From Bradyrhizobium roseum (lineage in GTDB: Bacteria > Pseudomonadota > Alphaproteobacteria > Rhizobiales > Xanthobacteraceae), in contig NZ_CP129212.1 of the NCBI RefSeq assembly GCF_030413175.1, positions 4,588,001-4,652,000 of the forward strand: a DNA stretch of 64,000 bases, written 5' to 3'. Made by a program: the position numbers and the translations under genes. Position 1 is the first letter of the stretch, and each line of letters starts with the position of its first letter. The notes beneath the pieces are model-generated. The model saw only the letters and a program-made list of their open reading frames with translations. It was not told the DNA's origin and made no database searches. Of this stretch, positions 47,795-56,351 are shown piece by piece.

Positions 47795-48030
47795 GATCGT
47801 AGTCGCCTCTTTTCGGGATGATCGTGCAGGTGCGGATTCTGAAATTCGTCAAGCACATGCCGACCCTAGGGAGCGACGCCGCAATTCAGAAGCAATCAAT
47901 TTCGCAAACGTTGGCCGGGATTGCGGACCTCGCGTCACTGCATTGGCCACCACAAGATGTTTATTAATCTCCCGCTGCACACGTCGTGTACACGCCGACT
48001 TCTAACCAATTGAAAAACTTGAACTCTCGC

Positions 48031-48078
48031 TCCAATCCATCATGGTGCGACGGAAAAGCGATAGTCTTGCGATTCCAA
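48031..48078. other. Distal attachment site carrying the displaced 5' end of dusA
   Basis: The core TCCAATCCATCAT (48031-48043) equals that in dusA. Read leftward from TTG 48078, the sequence encodes LESQDYRFSVAP, colinear with the functional start LKYQDYLFSVAP. One base is missing before the ATGATG, so it is out of frame. This is the expected relic of the original dusA start pushed away by insertion of the element. Confidence 0.8.
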
Positions 48079-48426
48079 TGATTTACCTTACACCCTCGAT
48101 GGGAGAAAGAAGAACGTGTGCACTCCAAACAGAACGAATTTGCACACGTTTGGAACTCTCGGTGCACGCGAAAGTGGGCGTGCGCACGGGCTATCTGATC
48201 GACCTGCACGACGAAGACATGCGCGAGGCCGGCTTCGCGCAGCCAGAGGGGGCGACAGCTGAGGCATAGCGGAATCGCGGGAAGAACGCTGTCACCGAAG
48301 CGTGAAGCCGATCATTGATCGAATTTTGATGTCTGGCCATGCGAGTATGGCTAGGATGATGCAACTTCGCCAAATAATGGGCGGTGGATCGACGACTTTG
48401 CTCCCGGGTTGACGGTGGTGGTCGCA
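48079..48426. other. Gene-less flank with GCACACG repeats beyond the distal att site
   Basis: About 350 bp without a convincing gene; a 75-codon frame at 48042-48269 lacks family resemblance. Bases 48112-48165 (ACGTGTGCACTCC, TTGCACACGTTTGG, GGTGCACGCG) repeat the order of the block at 44164-44215 inside the element. The spacing from the att core is also similar (about 70-80 bp). Confidence 0.45.
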
Positions 48427-49311
48427 ATGCAAACTATCATTCTGGATGATCACGGCCGCGCATGGGACGCGCGATCACCAGCTTTAAGAAATTTTCTGCA
48501 CTGCTCACTTCCTGACTTCGATTTTCTGACTTACGTCGTCGAAAATCTGGGATTTGTGGCTGTCACGAAAATCGCTCCCAATGCGGCGCGCATCCGGTTT
48601 CGAGCCGAAACAGCGTCTCAGACGAGCATTGCCGCAGCTCTGTACTGCATCGCGGATATGGGGATCGAGCGCGCCGTCATTTCCCAACCGGACCGGTTCG
48701 CCGAAAAGCTTTTTCCTAGCCTCGCACAGACGATCGCTTACCTTGCCGAACAGGTTGCTGCGAACCATCAGAAACCGTCTCGCGCGTTCACGGGCAGAGA
48801 GCTGCCGCTCGAAATGCTTGCCAGCGCGGGCAAAGCACTTGAATCACTTTTCGCCCATTGGATTGATTCCAAGCAGGTTTACGATTCAACGAAGCTGGCC
48901 GACATGTTGCCCGATTCGCTTCGTGGGCGATTCATGCTCGTCGAGCCTGTAGATGGCCGCCTGACCATTACCGACGTCGGACCTGGCTTTGAGATTTTTG
49001 GCGAGACCTGGCGGAACAATGCGCGAGGCATGCCTATGGAAGAACAACCGGATTACAATTACGGCCAGTGGGTGCAAGGCATTTACCGCCGCGTCCAGGA
49101 GACGCTGGTGCCGCGCCTGGACGAGGTGAACGCCACGATCAGACGGCCAGACAGGAACGACAGCATTCAGTGCCATTATCAGCGTCTCATCTTGCCGTTC
49201 ACCTGCAAGGCAAACGGGGAAACATGCCTGCTCGGCGCGTCGGTCGTTGACGTCTGGAAGCAACAACCCGCCGCCCTAGATCGCCGGGCTATCGAAGAAT
49301 GTCCGGCGTAG
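48427..49311 (+). CDS. Hypothetical protein with PAS-like C-terminal half
   Basis: 294 residues from ATG 48427 (open frame to 48409). N-terminal half: MQTIILDDHGRAWDARSPAL through EKLFPSLAQTIAYLAEQ, unassigned. C-terminal half (about 165-290) runs GRFMLVEPVDGRLTITDVGP, FEIFGETWRNNARGM, QCHYQRLILPFTCKANGETC, LLGASVVDVW, which follows the beta-helix-beta rhythm of a PAS sensor. No output domain is fused. Its 3' end overlaps the convergent NTF2-like gene by 36 bp. Confidence 0.65.
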   Translation: MQTIILDDHGRAWDARSPALRNFLHCSLPDFDFLTYVVENLGFVAVTKIAPNAARIRFRAETASQTSIAAALYCIADMGIERAVISQPDRFAEKLFPSLAQTIAYLAEQVAANHQKPSRAFTGRELPLEMLASAGKALESLFAHWIDSKQVYDSTKLADMLPDSLRGRFMLVEPVDGRLTITDVGPGFEIFGETWRNNARGMPMEEQPDYNYGQWVQGIYRRVQETLVPRLDEVNATIRRPDRNDSIQCHYQRLILPFTCKANGETCLLGASVVDVWKQQPAALDRRAIEECPA

Positions 49312-49671
49312 ATCAATCCGCCCTTCCCTGATGCGGTAGACATCTGCAAAACGCATGGTGAGATTGCACCCGTTCTTGGCAACGCCGGAAAAGCTGCCCC
49401 AGCACGCGATGTTTGCGCCGTCGCTCAGCACCTTCTCGACACGATGCTGGCCGAGCGAAATAATCCGTTTCGTCAGGTAGAAGTCCAGGATCGCCGGCTT
49501 TCCGACGAACGGTTCATAACCCGGTCGTTCGTAGATCGCCTCGTCGTGGAGAAATCCGGAAAGCCCTGCCCAGTCCTTGCCGTCGATGCAACCGAACAGC
49601 CTTTTGACAAGCCCTTCTGAATCCTCGGGACGAAAGGTTTGACCATTTAACATCGCCACGCCTTGCAACAT
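49276..49671 (-). CDS. Nuclear transport factor 2 / SnoaL-like protein
   Basis: 131 residues from ATG 49671 (ATG 49653 also possible). SnoaL-like cone fold pattern: SEGLVKRLFGCIDGKDWAGL, FLHDEAIYERPGYEPFVGKP, and NLTMRFADVYRIREGRIDLR. Such proteins are small isomerases, hydrolases or ligand binders. The start shares one base with the stop of the 260-aa gene upstream (TGATG), so they form a two-gene unit. Confidence 0.78.
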   Translation of the reverse strand: MLQGVAMLNGQTFRPEDSEGLVKRLFGCIDGKDWAGLSGFLHDEAIYERPGYEPFVGKPAILDFYLTKRIISLGQHRVEKVLSDGANIACWGSFSGVAKNGCNLTMRFADVYRIREGRIDLRRTFFDSPAI

Positions 49672-50453
49672 CAGGGATTTGCGTCCTCCGCAATGCGGGG
49701 CCCAATGACAGGGACATTCAACCGGTCCATGACTGCTGCGATATCAGCGAGGAGTTCGTCAGACTGCATCCAGCCCAGCCCGCAACGCATCTCACCAAGC
49801 GGCGACGCTACAAGTTCGATGCAGCTATGCTCGATCTTCGTGTATCCGGCACGCTCTGCCAGACCGCCGGCGATGACGGCATTGGCCATCATGCCAATCG
49901 TGAAATCGCTATTCCAGCGTGTGAAGGCATATGCCCGCGAAATGCGAGACTGGATGGATGCAAGGTCCTTGCCTCTGAAATCGCGACGATACCAGACGGC
50001 ACCGGAAAAGACGACACGCCCGCTGATTTTCTCGGCAATCGGCGTGGTGATCTCGCAGTGATCTCCTCGCGCGAATGCAGCATCGGGATCAGCAAAGAAC
50101 ATTCGCAGGGAAGCTGCTTCGTCCTTCAGAGACGTTGTCGGCCAATCATAGATGCGCGCCGCCTGGGTTGTGACGACCTCCCCATGCTTGTTCCGCCCGA
50201 TCAGGACAAACGCTGTCTCCGGCGTAACGCCGCCCAGAGCCTCGTCAAAAACCGGCACAAGCGGTCGCCAGCTATCAGAGTTGCCTCTGTTGGCCTCAGC
50301 GAGATCCTGAAGGCTACCAAAAGACAGCGTTACACCACGATCCCTTGCGGCGGTATCGGCCCACAGAAAAAACCGCCCGAGCAGGCCTACCGGCCCGTAC
50401 TTGATCTTGAGTTGAGTGGGTAGGCGCCCCGATTTCGGAAGAGGCTCTTTCAT
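49671..50453 (-). CDS. Hypothetical protein, 260 aa, possibly GNAT-like
   Basis: Starts MKEPLPKSGRLPTQLKIKYG. The segment TAFVLIGRNKHGEVVTTQAARIYDW, the VVFSGAVWYRRDFRGKDLAS strand-turn-helix, and AVIAGGLAERAGYTKIEHSC recall an acetyltransferase core, but the acetyl-CoA loop is not classical. Function is not assigned. It forms a translationally coupled pair with the NTF2-like gene, and the 163-bp divergent gap to the XRE-like gene may hold both promoters. Confidence 0.68.
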   Translation of the reverse strand: MKEPLPKSGRLPTQLKIKYGPVGLLGRFFLWADTAARDRGVTLSFGSLQDLAEANRGNSDSWRPLVPVFDEALGGVTPETAFVLIGRNKHGEVVTTQAARIYDWPTTSLKDEAASLRMFFADPDAAFARGDHCEITTPIAEKISGRVVFSGAVWYRRDFRGKDLASIQSRISRAYAFTRWNSDFTIGMMANAVIAGGLAERAGYTKIEHSCIELVASPLGEMRCGLGWMQSDELLADIAAVMDRLNVPVIGPRIAEDANP

Positions 50454-50616
50454 GGATTATTTTCTGCCATTCTCACATCGTGTGGTTGAGGCATGATAAT
50501 CCGTGCATTTGTAACCCGCATGACATAATTCTAGTTGGTAGCTACACCCATTAGTTGATATACCATTTTCCAACCTTCCAGTTGATTGTGCCTGGCAAGA
50601 ATTCAACCGCGGTTGC

Positions 50617-50973
50617 GTGATGCCTTCTGACTTTTCCGAAAAGAAATCGAACTCACGCACGCCGAAAGGCTGGCGCCAAGAGCAGGGTGCCCTCGAAGAA
50701 GCCGACTCATGTCGACGGATCAGCGCGTCAAGACTCTACGGCATTGCCGGAGAACTCGCCGTCCCGATCACATGGTTCTTTGACGAGTTGGAAGGCAAGA
50801 AACGCGCGCCCATCGGGTCGAAGCAAACCTCCGAACCGGATGATTGGAGTGAACTCGTTATGAAGCGTGAGTCGCGTCAGCTCCTCGAACTCTACTTCGG
50901 CATTGCTGATGAGCGTCTGCGCCGAAAATTGATGGAAGTCGCGCAGCTTCTGAAGACAGCCGACCCGGAATAG
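50617..50973 (+). CDS. Truncated XRE-family regulator lacking its helix-turn-helix
   Basis: 118 codons from GTG 50617 (ATG 50620 follows). The part from RISASRLYGIAGELAVPITW FFDEL onward matches the end of the HTH and the C-terminal region of Rhizobiales XRE regulators (ESRQLLELYFGIADERLRRK, LMEVAQLLKTADPE). The first helices of the HTH (the usual RxxxGMSQEKLGDALGLTFQQ region) are replaced by unrelated sequence. It may be a pseudogene or a regulator fragment without DNA binding. Confidence 0.6.
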   Translation: MMPSDFSEKKSNSRTPKGWRQEQGALEEADSCRRISASRLYGIAGELAVPITWFFDELEGKKRAPIGSKQTSEPDDWSELVMKRESRQLLELYFGIADERLRRKLMEVAQLLKTADPE

Positions 50974-51198
50974 TCACCTTCGTCCAGATGATCTCTCGCC
51001 AGATCATCTCGGCATGACCCACCCCCGGCTGTATGAAACACCCGATCTTGGTGTCCATCAAACCGGCAGCAGCTCAGCCTCTCGGTGTTCACCCTCCGAA
51101 AGGATCGTCCCCAGCGACAAAACAACAGAAACAGATGGCCGCCGCCGATTGCGCAAACTTGCGATGTTCTCCTGTCGGCGGACGGCGCACCACATCGG

Positions 51199-52144
51199 TC
51201 AATCGAAGTGAACCGGCTCCGGTCCCGGATAGGCCAGCGCCACGAACTCGCAGAAGGCACGGGCCGCGGGGGACAAGTTGGCCTTGTTTTTCCAGGCGAG
51301 GCCGACGTCCATGGTGTGAACGGTGTCGTCCAGCGTCTTCAGATCGATGCGATGCCCTTCGAGCGACCACGGCCGATACACCATGTCGGACAAGATGGTG
51401 ATGCCCATGCCGGTCGCCACCATGCTGCGGACGGCCTCCACCGAGATGGTGCGGAAGATGACGTTGGGGACGTGCGGCGTGCTCTGCCAGTAGCGCATCG
51501 CCGAGCGTTCCGCCTCGTCGACGGTCAGCATCAGAAACGGCTCGCTTGCAAGATCGGCCAGCCGCACGGTGTCCTTGCGCAACAGCGGATGGTTGGCGCA
51601 GGCCCACAGCCGGCGCGGTGAGCGCAACAGCAGGCGCGAGCGGATCGAACGGCGGTCGTGCAGGTTGGAGACCAGCATCACCGCGGCATCGACGCTGCCG
51701 CTCATCAGGCTGTATTCGATGGCATCGCGCGCGTATTCGTGCAGGCGCACGGTGATGCCCGGAAATGCCCGCCAGAATCGCGACAGCAGCGGCGGCAGAA
51801 AATAGCCCGCGACAGTGTAACTCACCGCGATGTCGACGGTGCCGTCGACCTGGGTTCCCCAAGCGATGCGGCCCCTGCATCGCATCGGACACGCTGGCCT
51901 CGATGACGCGGGCGCGCTGCAGGAATTGCTGTCCGTCGAAAGTGAGCGTGACGCCGTTGGAATGCCGGTCGAACAGCTTCCTGCCGAGCTCGGCTTCAAG
52001 CGCCTTGATCGACGCGGTCACGGCGGATTGCGTCACATTGAGAGATGCAGCCGCGGCCGAAAGCTGTCCGGCTTCGGCGGTGGCGATGAAGTGGCGGACC
52101 TGACGGAAGTCAGAGCCATAAGTAAATCCGATATCAGCGAACAT
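51199..52144 (-). pseudogene. LysR-family regulator with a one-base frameshift
   Basis: The N-terminal winged helix is normal from ATG 52144: FRQVRHFIATAEAGQLSAAA, LNVTQSAVTASIKALEAELG. After SVSDAMQG (about 51880) the reading frame changes; the effector domain continues in another frame as RIAWGTQVDGTVDIAVSYT through AYPGPEPVHFD, ending at the stop 51199. Removing one C in ATGCAGGGGC restores a continuous protein of about 314 residues. It is divergent from the class III aminotransferase and was probably its regulator. A sequencing error is the alternative. Confidence 0.85.
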
Positions 52145-52381
52145 TTTTCGAGTTTTACAATTGCTCGCCGCAACGCAACAAATCAAGCGCTGTTTTCGTG
52201 GCGCATGGAGAAAAGGATTCGATGGCTTCCAGTTCAGCCGGAACTACCGCAGCCGGTTCGGCCGCACGCCGAGCGATGCGCGCGCAGCATGCCGGACCCG
52301 CGTTCCATGATGGCGCTGTCACTCCCGGCGATATCCCCATAGAAATCGGGCGTTCCTCATCTTTGGAAAGACAAGGCATCC

Positions 52382-53761
52382 ATGCTCACGAACTCCCTGC
52401 ACAGCAAAGATATCGCCCACCAGATCCATCCCGCGACCAATATGCGGCGTCATGAGCGTGTCGGGCCGATCGTGATCGACCGCGGCTCCGGCATCTACGT
52501 CTACGACGACGAGGGACGCGAATATATCGAGGGGCTCGCCGGCCTGTGGAGCGTCGGCGTCGGGTTCGGCGAGAAGCGCCTGGTCGACGCCGCCACGCGG
52601 CAGATGTCCAAGCTGCCTTATTATCACATCTTCTCGCACAAGACGCATGAACCTTCGACGCTGCTGGCCGAGAAGCTCGTCTCGCTCGCACCGGAGGGAC
52701 TGAAGCACGTCTTCTTCACCAATTCCGGCGGCGAAGCCAACGACAGCGCCATCAAGTTCGTCTGGTATTACAACAATGCCCTCGGGCGCCCCGAGAAGAA
52801 GAAGTTCATCTCGCGCCAGAACGCCTATCATGGCATCACCATCGCGGCCGGCAGCCTGACCGGACTGCAGGCCAACCAGCGCGGTTTCGATCTGCCGCTG
52901 CCGTTCGCCCGGCATGTCTCGGCCCCGCATTATTATCGCAACGGGTTGCCCGGCGAGAGCGAGGACACCTTCATCGAGCGGCTCGCGACCGAGCTTGAGA
53001 CCCTGATTCTGGACGAAGGACCGGACACGGTCGCCGCCTTCATCGGCGAGCCGCTGATGGGAGCCGGCGGCGTGATCGTGCCGCCGCGGGGCTATTGGAA
53101 GCGGATCCAGGAGGTCTGCCGCAAGTACGACGTGCTGGTGATCGCAGATGAAGTCATCAACGGTTTCGGGCGGCTCGGCACCATGTTCGGCTGCGAAAGC
53201 CTTGGCATCAAGCCGGACATCCTGGTCTGCTCCAAGCAGATCACCTCGTCCTATCAGCCGCTCGCCGCCGTCCTGATCAGCGACACCATCTACCAGGCGA
53301 TGGCCGACCAGTCGGACCGGCTCGGCACCTTTGGACACGGCTACACGACGGGCGCCCATCCGGTCGCCACCGCGGTAGCGCTGGAAAACCTCGCGATCAT
53401 CGAGGAGCGCGGACTGGTCAACAACGCCGCGGAAGTCGGCGCCCATATGCGCGAAGGCCTGGCGCGCTTCGCCAATCATCCGCTGGTCGGCGAGGTCCGC
53501 GGCATGGGCCTGATCGCCGCGATCGAACTGGTCGCCGACAAGGCGACCAAGGCCCGCTTCGACCCTGTCGGCAAGGTCGGCATGAGAGTGTTCGAGCGCG
53601 CGCATGACCACGGCCTGATCATTCGCGCCATCGGCGACAGCATCGCCTTCTGCCCACCGATGATCATCACCACGGCGCAAGTCGACGAAATGCTGAAGCG
53701 ATTCGCCGCCACGCTCGAGGATGTCGCGGGCTGGGTCTCCGCCGGCATGCCGGACGCCTGA
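52382..53761 (+). CDS. Class III PLP-dependent aminotransferase (omega-amino acid/polyamine:pyruvate type)
   Basis: 459 residues, intact. PLP phosphate site TNSGGEANDSAIK, aromatic stacking region RQNAYHGITIAAGSLTG, ADEVINGFGRLG (Asp pairing the pyridine N) and Schiff-base Lys in LVCSKQITSSYQPLAAV near residue 285, then FGHGYTTGAHPVA. It resembles beta-alanine/putrescine:pyruvate transaminases. The upstream 237-bp gap to the frameshifted LysR gene should contain its promoter. Confidence 0.93.
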   Translation: MLTNSLHSKDIAHQIHPATNMRRHERVGPIVIDRGSGIYVYDDEGREYIEGLAGLWSVGVGFGEKRLVDAATRQMSKLPYYHIFSHKTHEPSTLLAEKLVSLAPEGLKHVFFTNSGGEANDSAIKFVWYYNNALGRPEKKKFISRQNAYHGITIAAGSLTGLQANQRGFDLPLPFARHVSAPHYYRNGLPGESEDTFIERLATELETLILDEGPDTVAAFIGEPLMGAGGVIVPPRGYWKRIQEVCRKYDVLVIADEVINGFGRLGTMFGCESLGIKPDILVCSKQITSSYQPLAAVLISDTIYQAMADQSDRLGTFGHGYTTGAHPVATAVALENLAIIEERGLVNNAAEVGAHMREGLARFANHPLVGEVRGMGLIAAIELVADKATKARFDPVGKVGMRVFERAHDHGLIIRAIGDSIAFCPPMIITTAQVDEMLKRFAATLEDVAGWVSAGMPDA

Positions 53762-53871
53762 TCGGGAGGCGGCCGGAAATCGAGGCGACAGTGCACTCTG
53801 ACGCAAAGCTTCATGCGCTGAGCGTCAAGCGCGTCGCCGGCGAGTTGCGCATAATCCCAGGCGATACCCTG

Positions 53872-53970
53872 GAGCATGATCCGGAAAAGCCGGTACCGGT
53901 TTTCCGAAACGATCATGCTCAATCAAGGATATGGAGCGGGATGACGCTTCGAAGAAAAATCATCCCGCTC
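53872..53970. repeat. Two adjacent palindromes (GAGCATGATC and GAGCGGGATGA types)
   Basis: GAGCATGATC (53872-53881) pairs with GATCATGCTC (53911-53920), with CGGAAAA / TTTTCCG and CCGGT / ACCGG inside. Then GAGCGGGATGA (53934-53944) pairs with TCATCCCGCTC (53960-53970). Both are dispersed intergenic repeats typical of Bradyrhizobium. They could act as terminators for the aminotransferase gene. Confidence 0.8.
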
Positions 53971-54050
53971 CGGTGATCCGCCAACCGCCGCGACGTCCCT
54001 GTGCCGAGCGCGCGTTTGAGAGGAAGTCGCATCGTACGACGGGATCATGA

Positions 54051-54974
54051 GCGGGGTGTCCAAGGGCCGGAATCGACCTTGCCCAGGTCGCGCTGTTCTC
54101 GCACGGCACCACGGTCGCGACCAACGCCCTGATCACGCGCCGGCTGCCGCGCACCGCCGTGGTGACCACCAAGGGCTTTCGCGACGTCATCGAGATCCGG
54201 CGCGCCAACAAGGAAGACCTCTGGGATACCTACAAGGACGTCGTCAAGCCGTATGTGCCGCGGCGCGACCGGCTGACGGTGCCCGAGCGCGTGGATGCCG
54301 CCGGCGTCGTGCTCGAACCGGGGGGGCGATGGCGCGGCGGCGCCGGGGTCACCAAGACCTCGCGGATGCTGCAAGCCGAAAAGACCGTGATCTCCTATAT
54401 CTGCGACCGCGAACGCGCCGTGGTCTGGGGCATCGACGGCGGCCTGCCGTCGATGCCCCACGGCCTGACACTCAAGCGCGCCGGGGCCGCCGCCGAGGAG
54501 CGGCTCGGCTCGATCTTCTCCGACGTGCCGATCGGCGAAGGCGACGTGTTCTCGCGTCCGACCGCCGGCGGCGGCGGCTTCGGCGATCCGCTCGAACGCG
54601 AGCCCGACCTTGTGATCGAGGATGTCAAGGACGACTACGTCTCGATCGCGCGCGCAGCCAAGGATTATGGCGTGGTGATCACCACCATCGACGCCGAACT
54701 CTGCGACTACGCGGTCGACGAGGCCGCAACCGCCGCGCTGCGTGCCACCATCCGGGCCGAGCGCGTCACGAACGCCCGGCTCGATCCGGAGAGCGTGGCG
54801 GCGCGCTATCGCGGCGGCGAGCTCGATGCCTTCGACGTCATCCGCCAGCACGCCGTGATTCTCGACTGGGGCAGCGGCAAGCTGCTTCCCGAATCCACGG
54901 GCCAGTTTCGCGAGGGATTCGAGCGGCGCTCGGTCGCCATGTGGGGGGCGCGCCGATCGACGCCACCGGGTTGA
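54051..54974 (+). pseudogene. hyuA-hyuB deletion fusion (hydantoinase/oxoprolinase remnant)
   Basis: The frame opens after a TGA at 54048 without a proper start. Its first part is from HyuA (LAQVALFSHGTTVATNALI, VVTTKGFRDVIEIRRANKED, to about VVLEPGG near 54325). It then jumps to the C-terminal half of HyuB (GGAGVTKTSRMLQAEKTVIS, YICDRERAVVWGIDGGLPSM, SRPTAGGGGFGDPLEREP). About 75% of HyuA and more than half of HyuB are missing, yet the reading frame is continuous for 300 codons, indicating a fairly recent deletion. No activity expected. Confidence 0.85.
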
Positions 54975-55057
54975 TCCGACGTGCGACGTCAGTAGATCGA
55001 GCGTCGGGCGGCGCATCCGTCTCGGAAACATCACAACACCGCCGCCCGGCTGATCGG

Positions 55058-55501
55058 CTAGTTGATCGTGCCCTTCCGGATCAAGAAACAGCCGAAACTG
55101 CGCTTGTCGCCGACTTGCACCACACCGAAGCTGCGTTTCGCGCTGTCATAGAATGCAAAGCGCTCGATTGCCCCGAACGCTATGGGCTGGTCCAAACCAC
55201 GGTTGATCTCCCGCAGCACCGCGCCGTGAACCTCCGGCGTCTTGTCGGGCTCCCGTGCATCGATCATGACGCGGACCGGAGCCGGTTCCGATGCATCGAG
55301 CGGAAAGACGCTGAGAATCGCGCCGATCACCTGCGGCAGGTGCAGGCCGGGCAGCCGGATCAGCCGGCCTGAGACTGACGCGCGAGCAATGCGCTCCGCC
55401 GGATGGTTGGCATCGACCACAGCCAGATCGTCGCCGTGCCCCATCGAGGCCATCAGCCAGAGCAGGTCTGGCGTCAGGATCGGATCGATACCCTTCAACA
55501 T
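55058..55501 (-). CDS. fucU: RbsD/FucU family sugar mutarotase
   Basis: 147 residues. Features of L-fucose mutarotase: MLKGIDPILTPDLLWLMASMGHGDDLAVVDANHP region (catalytic His in MGHGD), PQVIGAILSVFPLD, and a late FAFYDSAKRSFGVVQVGDKR. Interconverts sugar anomers so that the dehydrogenase can use the beta form. Its start overlaps the amidohydrolase stop by 7 bp; it is the last gene of the LacI-led unit. Confidence 0.88.
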   Translation of the reverse strand: MLKGIDPILTPDLLWLMASMGHGDDLAVVDANHPAERIARASVSGRLIRLPGLHLPQVIGAILSVFPLDASEPAPVRVMIDAREPDKTPEVHGAVLREINRGLDQPIAFGAIERFAFYDSAKRSFGVVQVGDKRSFGCFLIRKGTIN

Positions 55502-56349
55502 GCGATGGTCTTTCCGCGATCAGACAAGTAAACACCGATGGCGTTGCCGCCGAACACAAGCGATTGCGCTGATACGTCGAGTCCGGCCATCAATTGCTCG
55601 GCGGTCGAGATCCAGCGGCGATAGTCCGCGGCGAGATTGACGACCGGCCAGTCGCTGCCCCAGATCAGTCGCTCCGCGCCGAAACAGATCAGGAGGTGTT
55701 CGACATAGGGTCGCAGATCGTCGACAGTCCAGTTGGACGGCGCCTCGGTGACAAGGCCGGAGAGTTTGCAGGCGACGTTCGAAAATTGCGCAACGGCGGC
55801 GACGTCACTCCGCCATGCCGAATCATCGCCACTTCCAATCGCGGGCTTGGCCGCATGATCGACAACGACACGCAACTGAGGGTGCCGCTCGAGCACGGCA
55901 ATGAGCCGTCGCAAATGTCGGGGTTTTAGCAGCGCGTCGAAAACCAGTTGATGCGCGGCCATGGCGTCGAACGCGGGCGCAAGCTCCGCGCGCATAAGCC
56001 AGTCATCGTCATCCATGTCCTGCACCATCGGCCGCAGACCGACGAGCAGCGGATCGGCGGCCAGTCTTGCGATCGTCGCATCGGCGGCGGGTGCGGCGAA
56101 CTCGGTCCAGCCGACCACGCCGGCAACGAACGCGGTCTTGTCCGCAAGATCAAGCAGGAAGGCCGTCTCGGCATGCGTCGGTGCAGCCTGCACCAGGATG
56201 GTGGCCGCAATTCCATGCGCGGCGAGATGCGGGGCCAGATCTTCGGGGTTGAAGTCGCGATAGATCGCGCCAAGCGCGGGCGTCAGCCACGAATAGTCGC
56301 CGCGGGCGATGCGCCAGAAATGTTGATGCGCGTCGATCCGCGGTGTCAT
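55495..56349 (-). CDS. Amidohydrolase family sugar lactonase (L-fuconolactonase-like)
   Basis: 284 residues from ATG 56349. TIM-barrel amidohydrolase_2: metal HxH in MTPRIDAHQHFWRIARGDYSW, GLRPMVQDMDDDDWL, VVDHAAKP, CKLSGLVTEA and catalytic Asp in LIWGSDWPVV. This COG3618 type includes L-fuconolactonase and related aldonolactonases. With an aldo/keto sugar dehydrogenase and FucU beside it, ring opening of a fucono- or related lactone is the likely role. Confidence 0.9.
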   Translation of the reverse strand: MTPRIDAHQHFWRIARGDYSWLTPALGAIYRDFNPEDLAPHLAAHGIAATILVQAAPTHAETAFLLDLADKTAFVAGVVGWTEFAAPAADATIARLAADPLLVGLRPMVQDMDDDDWLMRAELAPAFDAMAAHQLVFDALLKPRHLRRLIAVLERHPQLRVVVDHAAKPAIGSGDDSAWRSDVAAVAQFSNVACKLSGLVTEAPSNWTVDDLRPYVEHLLICFGAERLIWGSDWPVVNLAADYRRWISTAEQLMAGLDVSAQSLVFGGNAIGVYLSDRGKTIAC

Positions 56350-56351
56350 GG

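Larger units (their letters stand above)
44080..48078. mobile_element. Decayed dusA-associated integrative element, about 4 kb
   Basis: The segment is bounded by two copies of the dusA 5' end (44080-44128 and 48031-48078) sharing an identical 13-bp core. It has a tyrosine integrase next to dusA, serine-recombinase and IS21 remnants, a desaturase and a small exported protein. The arrangement follows the known dusA-associated integrase class, whose members insert in the 5' part of dusA and restore it. Integrase decay means it cannot move by its own means. Composition is less GC-rich at both ends than in the neighbouring core genes. Confidence 0.8.

Noticed and set aside
48042..48269. 75-codon frame spanning the distal att site
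   Set aside because: It starts inside the displaced dusA copy and runs through repeats; no family resemblance.
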